Part shown: piece by piece, positions 1 to 6,164 of the stretch
How positions within the stretch are numbered: the first letter of the stretch is position 1
Layout of the letters: each line of letters starts with the position of its first letter
Assembly (NCBI GenBank): GCA_007123695.1
Contig: SLGN01000729.1
Coordinates: 1-7,537 of the forward strand
Length of the DNA stretch: 7,537 bases
DNA from: Verrucomicrobiales bacterium
GTDB lineage: Bacteria; Verrucomicrobiota; Verrucomicrobiia; Verrucomicrobiales; DEV007
Direction of reading: 5' to 3'
Notes under the pieces: generated by a model
The model's input: the letters and a program-made list of their open reading frames with translations, nothing else
Database searches by the model: none
What the model was told of the DNA's origin: nothing
Program-made: the position numbers and the translations under genes

Positions 1-269
1 CCGGCGCCCTCGAGGCGGGCGAAGACGAAGCGGTCGATCTCGTTGCGGACCGCGGCGGCCGTGGCGCTCTTCGCCACTTCGGGCGGGGCGGCTTCGGCGA
101 GCGGCTGGTAGGCCCAGTGTTCCGCCGCCCGCTGGAGGAAGCGGGCGGACCGGCTGCTCAAGGCGGGTGGTTCCTCAGGCGCGAGGGGGCGCCCGAACGC
201 CGACACCGGTTCGCCCGCCGTCGCCGGAACGGGGACGATGAGCAGGACGGCGAAAAAGAGTCGAACCAT
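1..269 (-). CDS. DUF1549-family secreted protein, N-terminal part (runs off the window)
   Basis: The frame starts at the ATG at 269 on the minus strand and stays open to base 1, giving 89 complete codons. Residues 1-18 form a signal peptide (MVRLFFAVLLIVPVPATA) with an AxA-type cleavage site, so the protein should be exported. From residue 51 it reads HWAYQPL, followed by a short Ala/Pro linker and then NEIDRFVFARLEGAG near residues 77-90. This HWA(F/Y)QPL...IDRFV.ARLE pattern is the entry into the DUF1549 domain, which is normally followed by DUF1553 in large proteins abundant in Planctomycetota and Verrucomicrobiota; their biochemical role is not established. Many relatives carry a CxxCH planctomycete cytochrome c domain before this motif. 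Here only about 50 residues precede it and they contain no cysteine, so this is the short form. No clear Shine-Dalgarno sequence precedes the ATG. The rest of the gene lies outside the window. Confidence 0.82.
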   Translation of the reverse strand, partial: MVRLFFAVLLIVPVPATAGEPVSAFGRPLAPEEPPALSSRSARFLQRAAEHWAYQPLAEAAPPEVAKSATAAAVRNEIDRFVFARLEGA

Positions 270-401
270 GGTTTGCGCGATGGGGAAATTCCGATCAGAC
301 AGTATCGCGCAGGAATCGCCCCGCGCGAAGTCCCTTCGATGGCGCTTTCGCGACGCCGCCGGCACGTGGGACCGCGAGGGGACACGAGGCACGATGCGGG
401 C
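270..401. other. Spacer between two minus-strand genes
   Basis: This 132-bp stretch holds no convincing gene. It contains a 6-bp inverted repeat (TCGCGC at 305-310, GCGCGA at 323-328) and one copy of the 13-mer GCAGGAATCGCCC at 309-321 that recurs exactly near the right end of the window. Any promoter of the DUF1549-type gene should lie here, but I see only a weak minus-strand GATACT-like box and no matching -35 element. Confidence 0.5.
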
Positions 402-902
402 TCAACGGATCTCCACCGAGGCGCCGATGGCCGACTCGTAGGCCAGGTGCAGGGTGTAGGTCTGGCGGGCGCCCAGCTTTTGGCCGAATTGCGCGAGCAG
501 GTAGAGGGCGAGCGCCAGTGCCATGAAGAGGGCGAAAAGCGCTAGGCCCCAGGGCTTGATCCCGACGACCCATTGGGCGATGCCGAAGATGCCGGTGAAG
601 GTGGAGAGGGTTCCGACGATCAGGTAGCCGTAGAGGAACATCGACCAGACATTGGTTCTCGGTCCGTAGATGCCGCTGATGGTGGTGCCCTCTTTTTCGT
701 CGGGATCGAGGCTCAGGGTGAGCTGCGGCGACCAGAAATGCTGCTCGGCCTCGGGGATGCGCAGGGTGAGGTATCCGGGAAAGCGCTTCAGTTCGCAGTC
801 GCGGCAGCGTTCCGCGATTTTCGCGGCGAGGCGCTCCTCGATTTCGGCGGGGGAGAGGGGGACTCGCTGGACGAAGCGCGGCCGGACGCGGAAGCTGCTC
901 AT
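402..902 (-). CDS. Conserved hypothetical two-helix membrane protein
   Basis: A 166-residue protein if it begins at the ATG at 902; the same frame could also start at a GTG at 938, which would add 12 residues. Residues 1-80 are polar and probably a soluble domain, with a helical PAEIEERLAAKIAERC segment and a stretch around FWSPQLTLSL. Two hydrophobic helices follow, at about residues 86-112 and 117-138, so it is predicted to be an inner-membrane protein with both ends on the same side. The tail has a FGQKLGARQTYTLH segment just after helix 2. From memory, proteins with a GP.xxVW.MF entry to helix 1 and FGQKLG after helix 2 occur as unnamed conserved proteins in several phyla, including Bacteroidota; no function is known to me. 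It reads in the same direction as the DUF1549-type gene 132 bp downstream and divergently from the gene at 1156. No Shine-Dalgarno sequence is seen. Confidence 0.8.
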   Translation of the reverse strand: MSSFRVRPRFVQRVPLSPAEIEERLAAKIAERCRDCELKRFPGYLTLRIPEAEQHFWSPQLTLSLDPDEKEGTTISGIYGPRTNVWSMFLYGYLIVGTLSTFTGIFGIAQWVVGIKPWGLALFALFMALALALYLLAQFGQKLGARQTYTLHLAYESAIGASVEIR

Positions 903-964
903 GGAGAGAGTTTCTACCAAACGGAACGCACTTGCCACAAGGCCGAAGTGCCGTGGCCCCCCGA

Positions 965-984
965 AGATTTGAATCTACAGATTC
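965..984. promoter_or_regulatory. Candidate operator: alternating AGATT/AATCT half-sites
   Basis: Three 5-bp half-sites of alternating orientation are each separated by 2 bp: AGATT at 965-969, AATCT at 972-976 and AGATT at 979-983. The right pair forms the perfect 14-bp palindrome GAATCTACAGATTC (971-984). The left pair forms AGATT-TG-AATCT. Such overlapping dyads between divergent genes are a common layout for a repressor site. Which protein would bind is unknown, and the operator role is inference. Confidence 0.35.
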
Positions 985-1141
985 CTCGATCGCTTTGTAG
1001 TGCGGCGATTCGTGGGGCCGATCATCATCTGGGAACTACCCGATTGGCATCAGGTTGTTTCTGTGAACTCGCCAAGTTGGCTTGTCGGGTGCCTCACCCC
1101 TGATGGCACAAATTTTGGCATGGGATTCCGGCGGGTTTGGC

Positions 1142-1155
1142 GGTAGACTGGGAGC
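1142..1155 (+). promoter_or_regulatory. Possible -10 box directly before a GTG start (leaderless transcript?)
   Basis: GGTAGACT at 1142-1149 resembles a -10 element and ends six bases before the GTG start at 1156, where transcription would be expected to begin. A TTGGCA at 1115-1120 is 23 bp upstream, too far for a normal -35 box. A GGAG lies only one base from the GTG, too close to act as a ribosome-binding site. This is a weak proposal. Confidence 0.25.
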
Positions 1156-2709
1156 GTGAGTCTCCATCGCCATTGCTGCGCCTCCCGAGGCCGCTCCTTT
1201 CCGGGCGGGAACTTCCGGGTTTCGGCGGCGGCTTGGGTTGGGCTTTGCCTTTGGCTCGCGGTGGCCGCTTCGGCCGAGGAGGAGGGCGGGGGCCCGGCCT
1301 CTTCGCCTTCGGTGGGGCAGTTCGGCACCGCCGCGAGCGTGGACGAGGCCACCGGCCAGGGCTGGGGCCGCGACTACCAGATTCTCGTGCTCGGCGGCGA
1401 TCCTCTGACGCGGACGAGGTTCCGGGTCTTTGCGCGCGATCTGCGCGACGACTTCCGCTGGCTGCTCTTCAAGCTGCGGCCCTCCTCTCCGGGGGAGCGT
1501 CCGAGGTGGAGCGTGCCCATGCTGGTGCGCCTCTGGGGCGGATTCGAAGACGTCCACAATGGCGAGGATTTCGTCGTCGCCGTGGCCGTGGGCATGGACG
1601 GGCTTCTCTTCGTCGAGTCGGAGGTGAAGCTGCACGACCGCTTCAACGAGGACAAATTCCGCCGCGACCTCGTCGGCGCCTTTCTCGTCGAACAGGTCGT
1701 GGCGCCCTACCGTGCCAATCCCGACGGCATCGGCGTCGAGCGGATCCGGCCTCCGGAGTGGCTCGTGGAGGGCTTCGACCGGCTCGTGGTGCACCGGCGC
1801 GGAGGCAGCCCCAGCTCTTACTACCGGGGTTTCCTCGAAAGGGGGCAGTTCCTCAAGCCGGCCGAGATCTTCGCGGTGAAGGACTCCCGCACTCTCGACC
1901 CGGTGCGGCGCGAGATTTTCCGCGCCTCGGCTTCGGCCCTCGTCGAGGCGCTGCTCGACCAGCCCGAGGGCGACGAGTCGATGCGGGGCTTTCTCGGCGA
2001 ACTCGCCGCCGCCCCCGACCGGCCCATCGAGGTGGTGCTGCGGCAGCACTTTCCCGAATTCCGCGAAATGGAGCGGGGTCTGGAGAAGTGGTGGGCCCTC
2101 GAACTCGCCTCCCTCGCCCAGCGGCACAGTTTCGAGTTTCTCGACCGGAACGAGACCGAGCGGATGCTCGACGAGGCTCTCACGCTGGACTTCGATTCCG
2201 AAGAGGAAAAGGCCGCAGCGCCCGCCGCGCCCACCGGTCCCCGGAAGCTGCTGGAGAGGCTCAAGAGCGCGGCTTCTCCGGCGGCGGCCCGGCGAGACCC
2301 CTTCCACGGACCGGTCGACGATTTCGAGAGCTACCTCGGCCGGCCCGGGGCGAAGGAGCAGCTCTCCGCCGCCTACGACCGTCTTCAGGTGGTGAAGCGG
2401 GACGGCTTTCCCCTCTACCGGCCGGTCTTCGCGGCCTACGAGAGGGCCATCGTGCGCCTGCGCAAAGGCGACACCAAGGGCCTCGCCGCCGAACTCGAGA
2501 CGATTTCGGAAATGCGGACCAAGATCCGGGAAAGCCTGGAGCGGGCGGAAGACCATCTCAACCATTTCGAGGCGACGCGCACCCCGCGCCGCAGCGACGC
2601 TTTCGATGGGTATTTCCGCCTGCGCCGCGAGCTGGAGAGGCGTCCGCCGCCGCAGCGCGACGACCCCATCACCCGCCACCTCGACGAGCTGGAGCGCGAG
2701 TTCCGGTAG
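1156..2709 (+). CDS. Exported protein resembling a peptidase MA-like protein without HExxH
   Basis: A 517-residue protein. GTG at 1156 is the only sensible start, because an in-frame TAG lies at 1144-1146 and the next start-type codon falls inside the signal sequence. Residues 1-40 form a long signal peptide: a basic n-region, a hydrophobic core at about 24-38 and an AASA cleavage site. Residues about 70-330 look like a peptidase MA/gluzincin-like fold: a helix FRRDLVGAFLVEQVV at 168-182 where a zinc HExxH helix would be expected, followed by RPPEWLVEGFDRLV at 198-211, which matches the P.WL.EG segment typical of that group. No HExxH occurs, so it is probably catalytically dead or non-proteolytic. 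The C-terminal third (about 330-517) is charged, Ala/Pro-rich and helical, possibly coiled coil. It is followed 180 bp later by the transporter operon, but a shared function cannot be shown. The fold assignment is inference; it may simply be a conserved periplasmic protein of unknown function. Confidence 0.7.
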   Translation: MSLHRHCCASRGRSFPGGNFRVSAAAWVGLCLWLAVAASAEEEGGGPASSPSVGQFGTAASVDEATGQGWGRDYQILVLGGDPLTRTRFRVFARDLRDDFRWLLFKLRPSSPGERPRWSVPMLVRLWGGFEDVHNGEDFVVAVAVGMDGLLFVESEVKLHDRFNEDKFRRDLVGAFLVEQVVAPYRANPDGIGVERIRPPEWLVEGFDRLVVHRRGGSPSSYYRGFLERGQFLKPAEIFAVKDSRTLDPVRREIFRASASALVEALLDQPEGDESMRGFLGELAAAPDRPIEVVLRQHFPEFREMERGLEKWWALELASLAQRHSFEFLDRNETERMLDEALTLDFDSEEEKAAAPAAPTGPRKLLERLKSAASPAAARRDPFHGPVDDFESYLGRPGAKEQLSAAYDRLQVVKRDGFPLYRPVFAAYERAIVRLRKGDTKGLAAELETISEMRTKIRESLERAEDHLNHFEATRTPRRSDAFDGYFRLRRELERRPPPQRDDPITRHLDELEREFR

Positions 2710-2710
2710 G

Positions 2711-2739
2711 GGTTCGGCGGTGCGTTTTCCGGCAGAACC
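2711..2739 (+). terminator. Hairpin just after the exported-protein gene
   Basis: GGTTC (2711-2715) pairs with GAACC (2735-2739), with further imperfect pairing inside, starting two bases after the TAG stop. The following bases are TTCCCGCTCCCC rather than a T run, so this is not a classic intrinsic terminator. It may only mark a 3' end. Confidence 0.22.
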
Positions 2740-2797
2740 TTCCCGCTCCCCGAGGAAGCGGAGGACGGCCGCCTCGGCGTTCCGCCGGACGACACCG

Positions 2798-2840
2798 CCG
2801 CAATGCGGAATTGACAGAGACGGGGAGCCCCTCTTTCCTA
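2798..2840 (+). promoter_or_regulatory. Candidate promoter with adjacent palindrome for the transporter operon
   Basis: TTGACA at 2811-2816 is a perfect -35 consensus about 75 bp before the binding-protein ATG. At 17 bp spacing the -10 position reads TTTCCT (2834-2839), a poor match. Two bases upstream of the -35 box lies the perfect palindrome CCGCA-A-TGCGG (2798-2808), well placed for a regulator. It does not resemble the enterobacterial ModE site as I know it. The stretch from about 2846 to 2889 would be the leader and has no Shine-Dalgarno sequence and no obvious riboswitch fold. Confidence 0.38.
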
Positions 2841-2889
2841 GCGGCGACGTAATCCCTTCAGGCCGATTCCGCCCGCTCTCTCCCCCGAC

Positions 2890-4458
2890 ATGAGGCTTCA
2901 ACACCTTCTCGCCCTCGCCGCCGTTGCCCTCGGGGTGCTCGTGGCCTTGCTGTTCGCGATGCAACGCAAGGGGCCGCGGCCCTCTTCCGAGCGCATCGTG
3001 CTTTTCGCCGCGGCCGGCATCAAGGCGCCGGTGGACGATCTCGTCGCCGCCTACGAGGCCCATGCGGGAGGGGGAACGGGGCGAGCCCCCCGGATCGAGG
3101 TGCAGTTCGCCGGCTCGGGCGATCTCCTTGCCCGCTTGGAAACGGGCGCGTCGGCCGACCTCTACCTCGCCGCCGACGAGTCCTATCTCGATCTGGCCCG
3201 GGAAAAGGGCTTGGTGCGGGAAGTCCTGCCCCTCGCCAAGATGGTGCCGGTGCTCGCCTTCGCGAAGGGCAAGGAAGGGGCGGCGGACACGCTCGCCGGG
3301 CTCGTCGGCGCCACTGCCGAGGGCTTCCGGCTTGGTTTCGGCGAGACCGGCTCGACCGCCGTCGGAAAGATCGGTCGCGAGGCCTTCGCGGCCGCCGGCC
3401 TCTGGGGTGATTTGGAGGACCGGATCGCGGTGATGAAGCCGACCGTGAACGAACTGGGCATCGACCTGCAGATCGGCGCCCTCGACGGGGCCATCGTTTG
3501 GGACACCATCGCACGGCAGTTCGGTCTCGCGTACGTCGAGATCCCCGGGCTGTCCGAGCGCGGCGTCGGGGTGGTGCTCGGCGTGACCGAATCGAGCGAA
3601 GCCCCCGCGTCGGCTCTCCATTTCGCCCGTTTCGCCGCCTCGCCCGAACACGGGTCGGAGATCTTCGAGCGGCATCATTTCGATCCGGTGCCGGGAGATC
3701 CCTGGGCGGACCGGCCCGAGTTGCTGCTTTTCTCCGGGGCGATCAACCGCAACGCCATCGGGGCGGTCGTGGAATCCTTCGAGCAGCGCGAGGGCGTGTC
3801 GGTCTCGGCGACTTTCAACGGCTGCGGCATCCTGACGAGCCAGATGAAGGCCATGGGCGACCAGACGCCCGAGAGCGGCTTTCCCGACCTCTACGTCGCC
3901 TGCGACATCTACTACATGAAGCCCGTGGAGGACTGGTTCGAGGAGCGCGTCGCGGTTTCGGCGACCGATCTCGTCATCGTGACTCAAAAGGGGAATCCCC
4001 ACGGCATCGCCGCGCTTTCCGATCTCGCGAAGCCGGGCCTGCGGGTGATCCTCGGAAATGCGACCCACTGCACCATCGGGGCCCTCAGCGAGCAACTGCT
4101 GCGCTACGAGAAGCTCCACGATGCGGTGGCGCCGAACGTCGTCGAGCAGACCACCTCGTCGGCCCTGCTGGTGCCGGCCGTGGTGACGGGCGCCGCCGAC
4201 GCCACCTTGGCCTACCGCACCGACACTTTCGCCGAGAGCGACCGCCTCGAGGTCGTCGCGGTGGAATCGGTGGCGGCGCGTGCGGTACAGCCCTTCGGCC
4301 GCTCGCGCACGACCCGCTATCCCCAGCTGGCGCGTCGCTTCTACGAGCACCTCTCCCGCGGCCGCGAGGAATACGGCGAGTTCGGCTTCGACTGGCTCAT
4401 CGGCGAGGATCTGGAGCAGTTTTCGGTGACTCCGCCCTCCGGCGCCCGCGAGGAGTGA
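2890..4458 (+). CDS. modA: Tandem two-domain molybdate/tungstate-type ABC substrate-binding protein
   Basis: A 522-residue protein made of two ModA-like binding modules in one chain, about twice the usual ModA length. A hydrophobic segment at 6-24 is a signal sequence or membrane anchor; there is no lipobox cysteine. Module 1 (about 35-270) shows LFAAAGIKAPV near 38, FAGSGDLLARLETG at 73-86, DLYLAAD at 90-96 and a GALDGAIVWD hinge segment at 196-205. Module 2 (about 279-507) repeats the order: LLFSGAINRNAI at 279-290, FNGCGILTSQMK at 309-320, DLYVACD at 333-339, GNATHCTIGALS at 389-400 and GAADATLAYRTD at 434-445. The family captures oxyanions such as molybdate or tungstate outside the membrane and passes them to the permease; the adjacent permease and ATPase genes support this role. 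The three cysteines (312, 338, 394) lie in module 2 only, in segments aligned with ligand-contacting loops, so that module may bind a different ligand. From memory, similar tandem proteins occur in Planctomycetota and Verrucomicrobiota. Exact substrate unproven. Confidence 0.88.
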   Translation: MRLQHLLALAAVALGVLVALLFAMQRKGPRPSSERIVLFAAAGIKAPVDDLVAAYEAHAGGGTGRAPRIEVQFAGSGDLLARLETGASADLYLAADESYLDLAREKGLVREVLPLAKMVPVLAFAKGKEGAADTLAGLVGATAEGFRLGFGETGSTAVGKIGREAFAAAGLWGDLEDRIAVMKPTVNELGIDLQIGALDGAIVWDTIARQFGLAYVEIPGLSERGVGVVLGVTESSEAPASALHFARFAASPEHGSEIFERHHFDPVPGDPWADRPELLLFSGAINRNAIGAVVESFEQREGVSVSATFNGCGILTSQMKAMGDQTPESGFPDLYVACDIYYMKPVEDWFEERVAVSATDLVIVTQKGNPHGIAALSDLAKPGLRVILGNATHCTIGALSEQLLRYEKLHDAVAPNVVEQTTSSALLVPAVVTGAADATLAYRTDTFAESDRLEVVAVESVAARAVQPFGRSRTTRYPQLARRFYEHLSRGREEYGEFGFDWLIGEDLEQFSVTPPSGAREE

Positions 4459-4468
4459 TCCGGTCGCG

Positions 4469-4478
4469 CCCCCCCCCC
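4469..4478 (+). repeat. C10 homopolymer between binding-protein and permease genes
   Basis: Ten consecutive C residues lie in the 32-bp gap, 10 bp after the binding-protein stop and 12 bp before the permease ATG. Length changes would not shift either frame but could alter spacing or leader structure before the permease start. It could also be a sequencing-sensitive spot. Confidence 0.7.
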
Positions 4479-4490
4479 GACCCGCCTGCG

Positions 4491-5318
4491 ATGTTCGGCC
4501 ACGTCCAAAGCCACGCCACGATCCCGCTGCATCGGCGCGATGTGTTTTTCGTCGCCGCCCTCGCCGCGATGGGGGGCTCCTACCTCGTGCTGATCGTCGC
4601 GATGATCGCGGCGCAGCTCGGCTACACCGACTACCCGCTGCTGCTCGAGATCCTCGGCGACGAGCGGCTCGTCTACGCGATCCAGCTCTCCTTGGTCTCG
4701 TGCAGCGTCAGCACCATCCTCTCGGTGCTGGTGGCGGTGCCGCTCGCCTACCTGCTCTGCCGGGTGCGCTTTCCCGGAAAGGGCTTCGTCAACGCGGTCC
4801 TCGACATTCCCATCATCCTGCCGCCGCTCGTGATCGGGCTCGCGCTCCTGATGCTGTTCCAGACGCCGGCGGGCCGCTTCGTCCAGCAGTATGTCAGCGT
4901 GACCTACGCCATTCCCGGGCTGGTCCTCGCGCAGTTCACAGTGGCGTGCGCCTTTTCGGTGCGCACCATGATGACCGCCTTTTCCGAGATCGACGTGCGG
5001 CGCGAGCAGGTCGCACTGACCCTGGGCTGCTCCCGCTCCGAAGCCTTCAGCTGGGTGGTGCTGCCCGAAGCCCGGCGCGGCATGGTCGCCGCCGCGACCA
5101 TCGCGTGGGCCCGCGCCATGGGCGAGTTCGGCCCCGTGCTTGTCTTCGCCGGGACCACGCGGATGAAGACCGAGGTGCTGCCCACCGCCGTCTTCCTGGA
5201 ACTGAACGTCGGCAACCTGCGCACCGCGACGGCCCTTTCGCTCTACATGATCGTCTTTTCCGTGCTCGTCCTGCTGCTGATGCGGCTGGCCCTGCGCAAA
5301 TCCCGGAGCCATGATTGA
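4491..5318 (+). CDS. modB: ModB-type ABC transporter permease
   Basis: A 275-residue inner-membrane permease that forms the channel for the substrate handed over by the upstream binding protein. The frame is open far upstream, but only the part from the ATG at 4491 looks like protein; the earlier Arg-rich part overlaps the binding-protein gene and is a shadow. Six hydrophobic helices are visible at about 18-43, 62-88, 100-124, 138-160, 198-220 and 246-267. Residues 60-124 match the ModB core: YAIQLSLVS, then RVRFPGKGF, then DIPIILPPLVIG. The cytoplasmic EAA loop that docks on the ATPase is at about 175-214 (LTLGCSRSEAF, LPEARRGM, ending ARAMGEFG). Usual ModB proteins are about 225-230 residues and begin near the second helix, so the first 55 residues and their extra helix are an addition. 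The gene overlaps the ATPase gene by 8 bp, indicating translational coupling. No Shine-Dalgarno sequence precedes its ATG. Confidence 0.92.
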   Translation: MFGHVQSHATIPLHRRDVFFVAALAAMGGSYLVLIVAMIAAQLGYTDYPLLLEILGDERLVYAIQLSLVSCSVSTILSVLVAVPLAYLLCRVRFPGKGFVNAVLDIPIILPPLVIGLALLMLFQTPAGRFVQQYVSVTYAIPGLVLAQFTVACAFSVRTMMTAFSEIDVRREQVALTLGCSRSEAFSWVVLPEARRGMVAAATIAWARAMGEFGPVLVFAGTTRMKTEVLPTAVFLELNVGNLRTATALSLYMIVFSVLVLLLMRLALRKSRSHD

Positions 5319-5958
5319 ATTCCGCGGCATCCGTCTGCAGTTGGGGCGCTTCGCCCTCGGCGAGCTGAGCTTCACCGTCCCCGGCGGCGCCTACGGCGTG
5401 CTGATGGGGACGAGCGGCAGCGGCAAGACGACCCTGCTGGAGATCCTCTGCGGCCTGCGGCGCCCCGATTCCGGCAGAGTCCTCCTGATGGGCGAGGACC
5501 GCACCGACGCGCCGCCCTCGCAGCGCCGCATCGGCTACGTGCCGCAGGATGGAGCCCTCTTCACCCACTTCGACGTCTTCGGGAACCTCGGCTTCGCCCT
5601 GCGGGTGCGCGGAGCGCGCAAAACCGAGATCCGGGACCGGGTCGATGAAATGGCGGAATCGCTCGGGGTGGGGCACCTCCTCGGGCGGCGCGTGAATTTT
5701 CTCTCCGGCGGGGAAAAGCAGCGGGTTGCCCTCGGACGGGCCCTCCTCGCCGACCCGGACATCCTCTGTCTCGACGAACCGCTCGCCGCTCTCGACGAGA
5801 CCACCCACGGCCGCATGGTCGATCTCCTCCGCCGCGTTCACCGCGACACCGGAAAGACCTTCCTGCACGTCACCCACCGGCTTGCCGAAGCGAAGGCCTT
5901 GGGCGACTGCATCGTCCGCCTGCAAGGGGGGCGGTTGGCGGATGAGGGGGAGCGGTGA
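5311..5958 (+). CDS. ModC-type ABC transporter ATP-binding protein, short form
   Basis: A 215-residue ATPase that powers the permease from the cytoplasmic face. All nucleotide-binding motifs are intact: Walker A GTSGSGKT at 33-40, Q-loop glutamine at 79 (YVPQD), signature LSGGEKQR at 131-138, Walker B ILCLDE at 151-156 with catalytic Glu156, D-loop at 160-163 and switch histidine 189 (VTHR). It ends at residue 215, so it lacks the roughly 130-residue C-terminal TOBE/Mop domain that binds molybdate in classical ModC proteins. Loss of that domain suggests no substrate feedback on the ATPase, or a substrate other than molybdate. The ATG at 5311 lies inside the permease's last codons, with GGAG two bases upstream (5305-5308), so ribosomes probably reinitiate from the permease gene. 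Family membership is certain; substrate specificity comes from the neighbours. Confidence 0.9.
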   Translation: MIEFRGIRLQLGRFALGELSFTVPGGAYGVLMGTSGSGKTTLLEILCGLRRPDSGRVLLMGEDRTDAPPSQRRIGYVPQDGALFTHFDVFGNLGFALRVRGARKTEIRDRVDEMAESLGVGHLLGRRVNFLSGGEKQRVALGRALLADPDILCLDEPLAALDETTHGRMVDLLRRVHRDTGKTFLHVTHRLAEAKALGDCIVRLQGGRLADEGER

Positions 5959-5974
5959 ACGGTGGACGGTGGAC
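5954..5974 (+). repeat. Three 7-bp tandem repeats overlapping the ATPase stop codon
   Basis: GGTGAAC (5954-5960) is followed by GGTGGAC (5961-5967), GGTGGAC (5968-5974) and a partial GGA. The TGA stop of the ATPase gene is the centre of the first unit. From memory, runs of GGTGAAC/GGTGGAC units occur between genes in some Verrucomicrobiota; I cannot verify this here. Confidence 0.65.
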
Positions 5975-5990
5975 GGAGGAAATCGTCATA

Positions 5991-6061
5991 GCCGCATCAA
6001 TCGCCTCTGTCACCTCGCCATGTTCCCAGCTTCATGCGGCGCAGCCCACCGTAGCGCAGCC
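5991..6061. repeat. Inverted and direct short repeats in the spacer before the Fic gene
   Basis: GCCGCATCAA at 5991-6000 and TTCATGCGGC at 6031-6040 are inverted copies with one mismatch and a 30-bp loop. GCGCAGCC occurs twice in direct orientation, at 6039-6046 and 6054-6061. The spacer from 5959 to about 6135 has no gene I can support. These may be remnants of an intergenic repeat family, or the 3' structure of the transporter mRNA. Confidence 0.4.
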
Positions 6062-6135
6062 GTCCCGCTGACTACGACTCGAATCGATCAAAAATGGACG
6101 GCATGAAACCGCGAAACGGACAAGTAGACTCGTGT

Positions 6136-6164
6136 TTGACCCACCGGGCAGAATCGGCTATAAT
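6136..6164 (+). promoter_or_regulatory. Sigma-70-type promoter of the Fic gene
   Basis: TTGACC at 6136-6141 and TATAAT at 6159-6164 are separated by exactly 17 bp: a five-of-six -35 box with a perfect -10 box. Transcription should start near 6171, giving a leader of about 30 bases before the ATG at 6201. This is the strongest promoter in the window and the only one with both boxes close to consensus. Confidence 0.75.

Larger units (their letters stand above)
903..1155. other. Divergent intergenic region
   Basis: This 253-bp region separates the minus-strand membrane-protein gene from the plus-strand exported-protein gene and should hold both promoters. It contains the alternating half-site array at 965-984, a GCCAA-G-TTGGC palindrome at 1071-1081 and two copies of TTGGCAT (1044-1050 and 1115-1121). 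No RNA gene or convincing small ORF is seen. Confidence 0.5.

Noticed and set aside
961..1005. A tRNA T-arm-like segment (GATTTGAATCTAC)
   Set aside because: No acceptor, D or anticodon arms can be built around it; the symmetry is better explained by the AGATT/AATCT half-sites.
1137..2852. A plus-strand 571-codon frame overlapping the exported-protein gene
   Set aside because: It is almost entirely Arg, Gly, Pro and Ala with no domain, while the frame starting at 1156 has a signal peptide and balanced composition.
2710..2889. A riboswitch (for example a molybdenum-cofactor type) before the transporter operon
   Set aside because: Only about 40 bases would lie between the predicted transcription start and the ATG, and no conserved multi-helix fold is seen.
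1036..4350. A minus-strand open frame of 1104 codons opposite two genes
   Set aside because: It lies antisense to two genes with signal peptides and recognisable motifs. Its composition (Gly, Arg, His, Glu, Pro rich, no domain) is what the GC-rich codon bias of the sense genes produces.
3498..4490. Upstream extension of the permease frame, giving 606 residues
   Set aside because: The first 331 codons overlap the binding-protein gene and are Arg-rich noise; permease homology and helices begin only after the ATG at 4491.
4341..5375. A minus-strand frame of 344 codons opposite the permease
   Set aside because: It is His/Asp/Gly/Arg-rich without motifs and lies opposite a clear permease, so it is a shadow.
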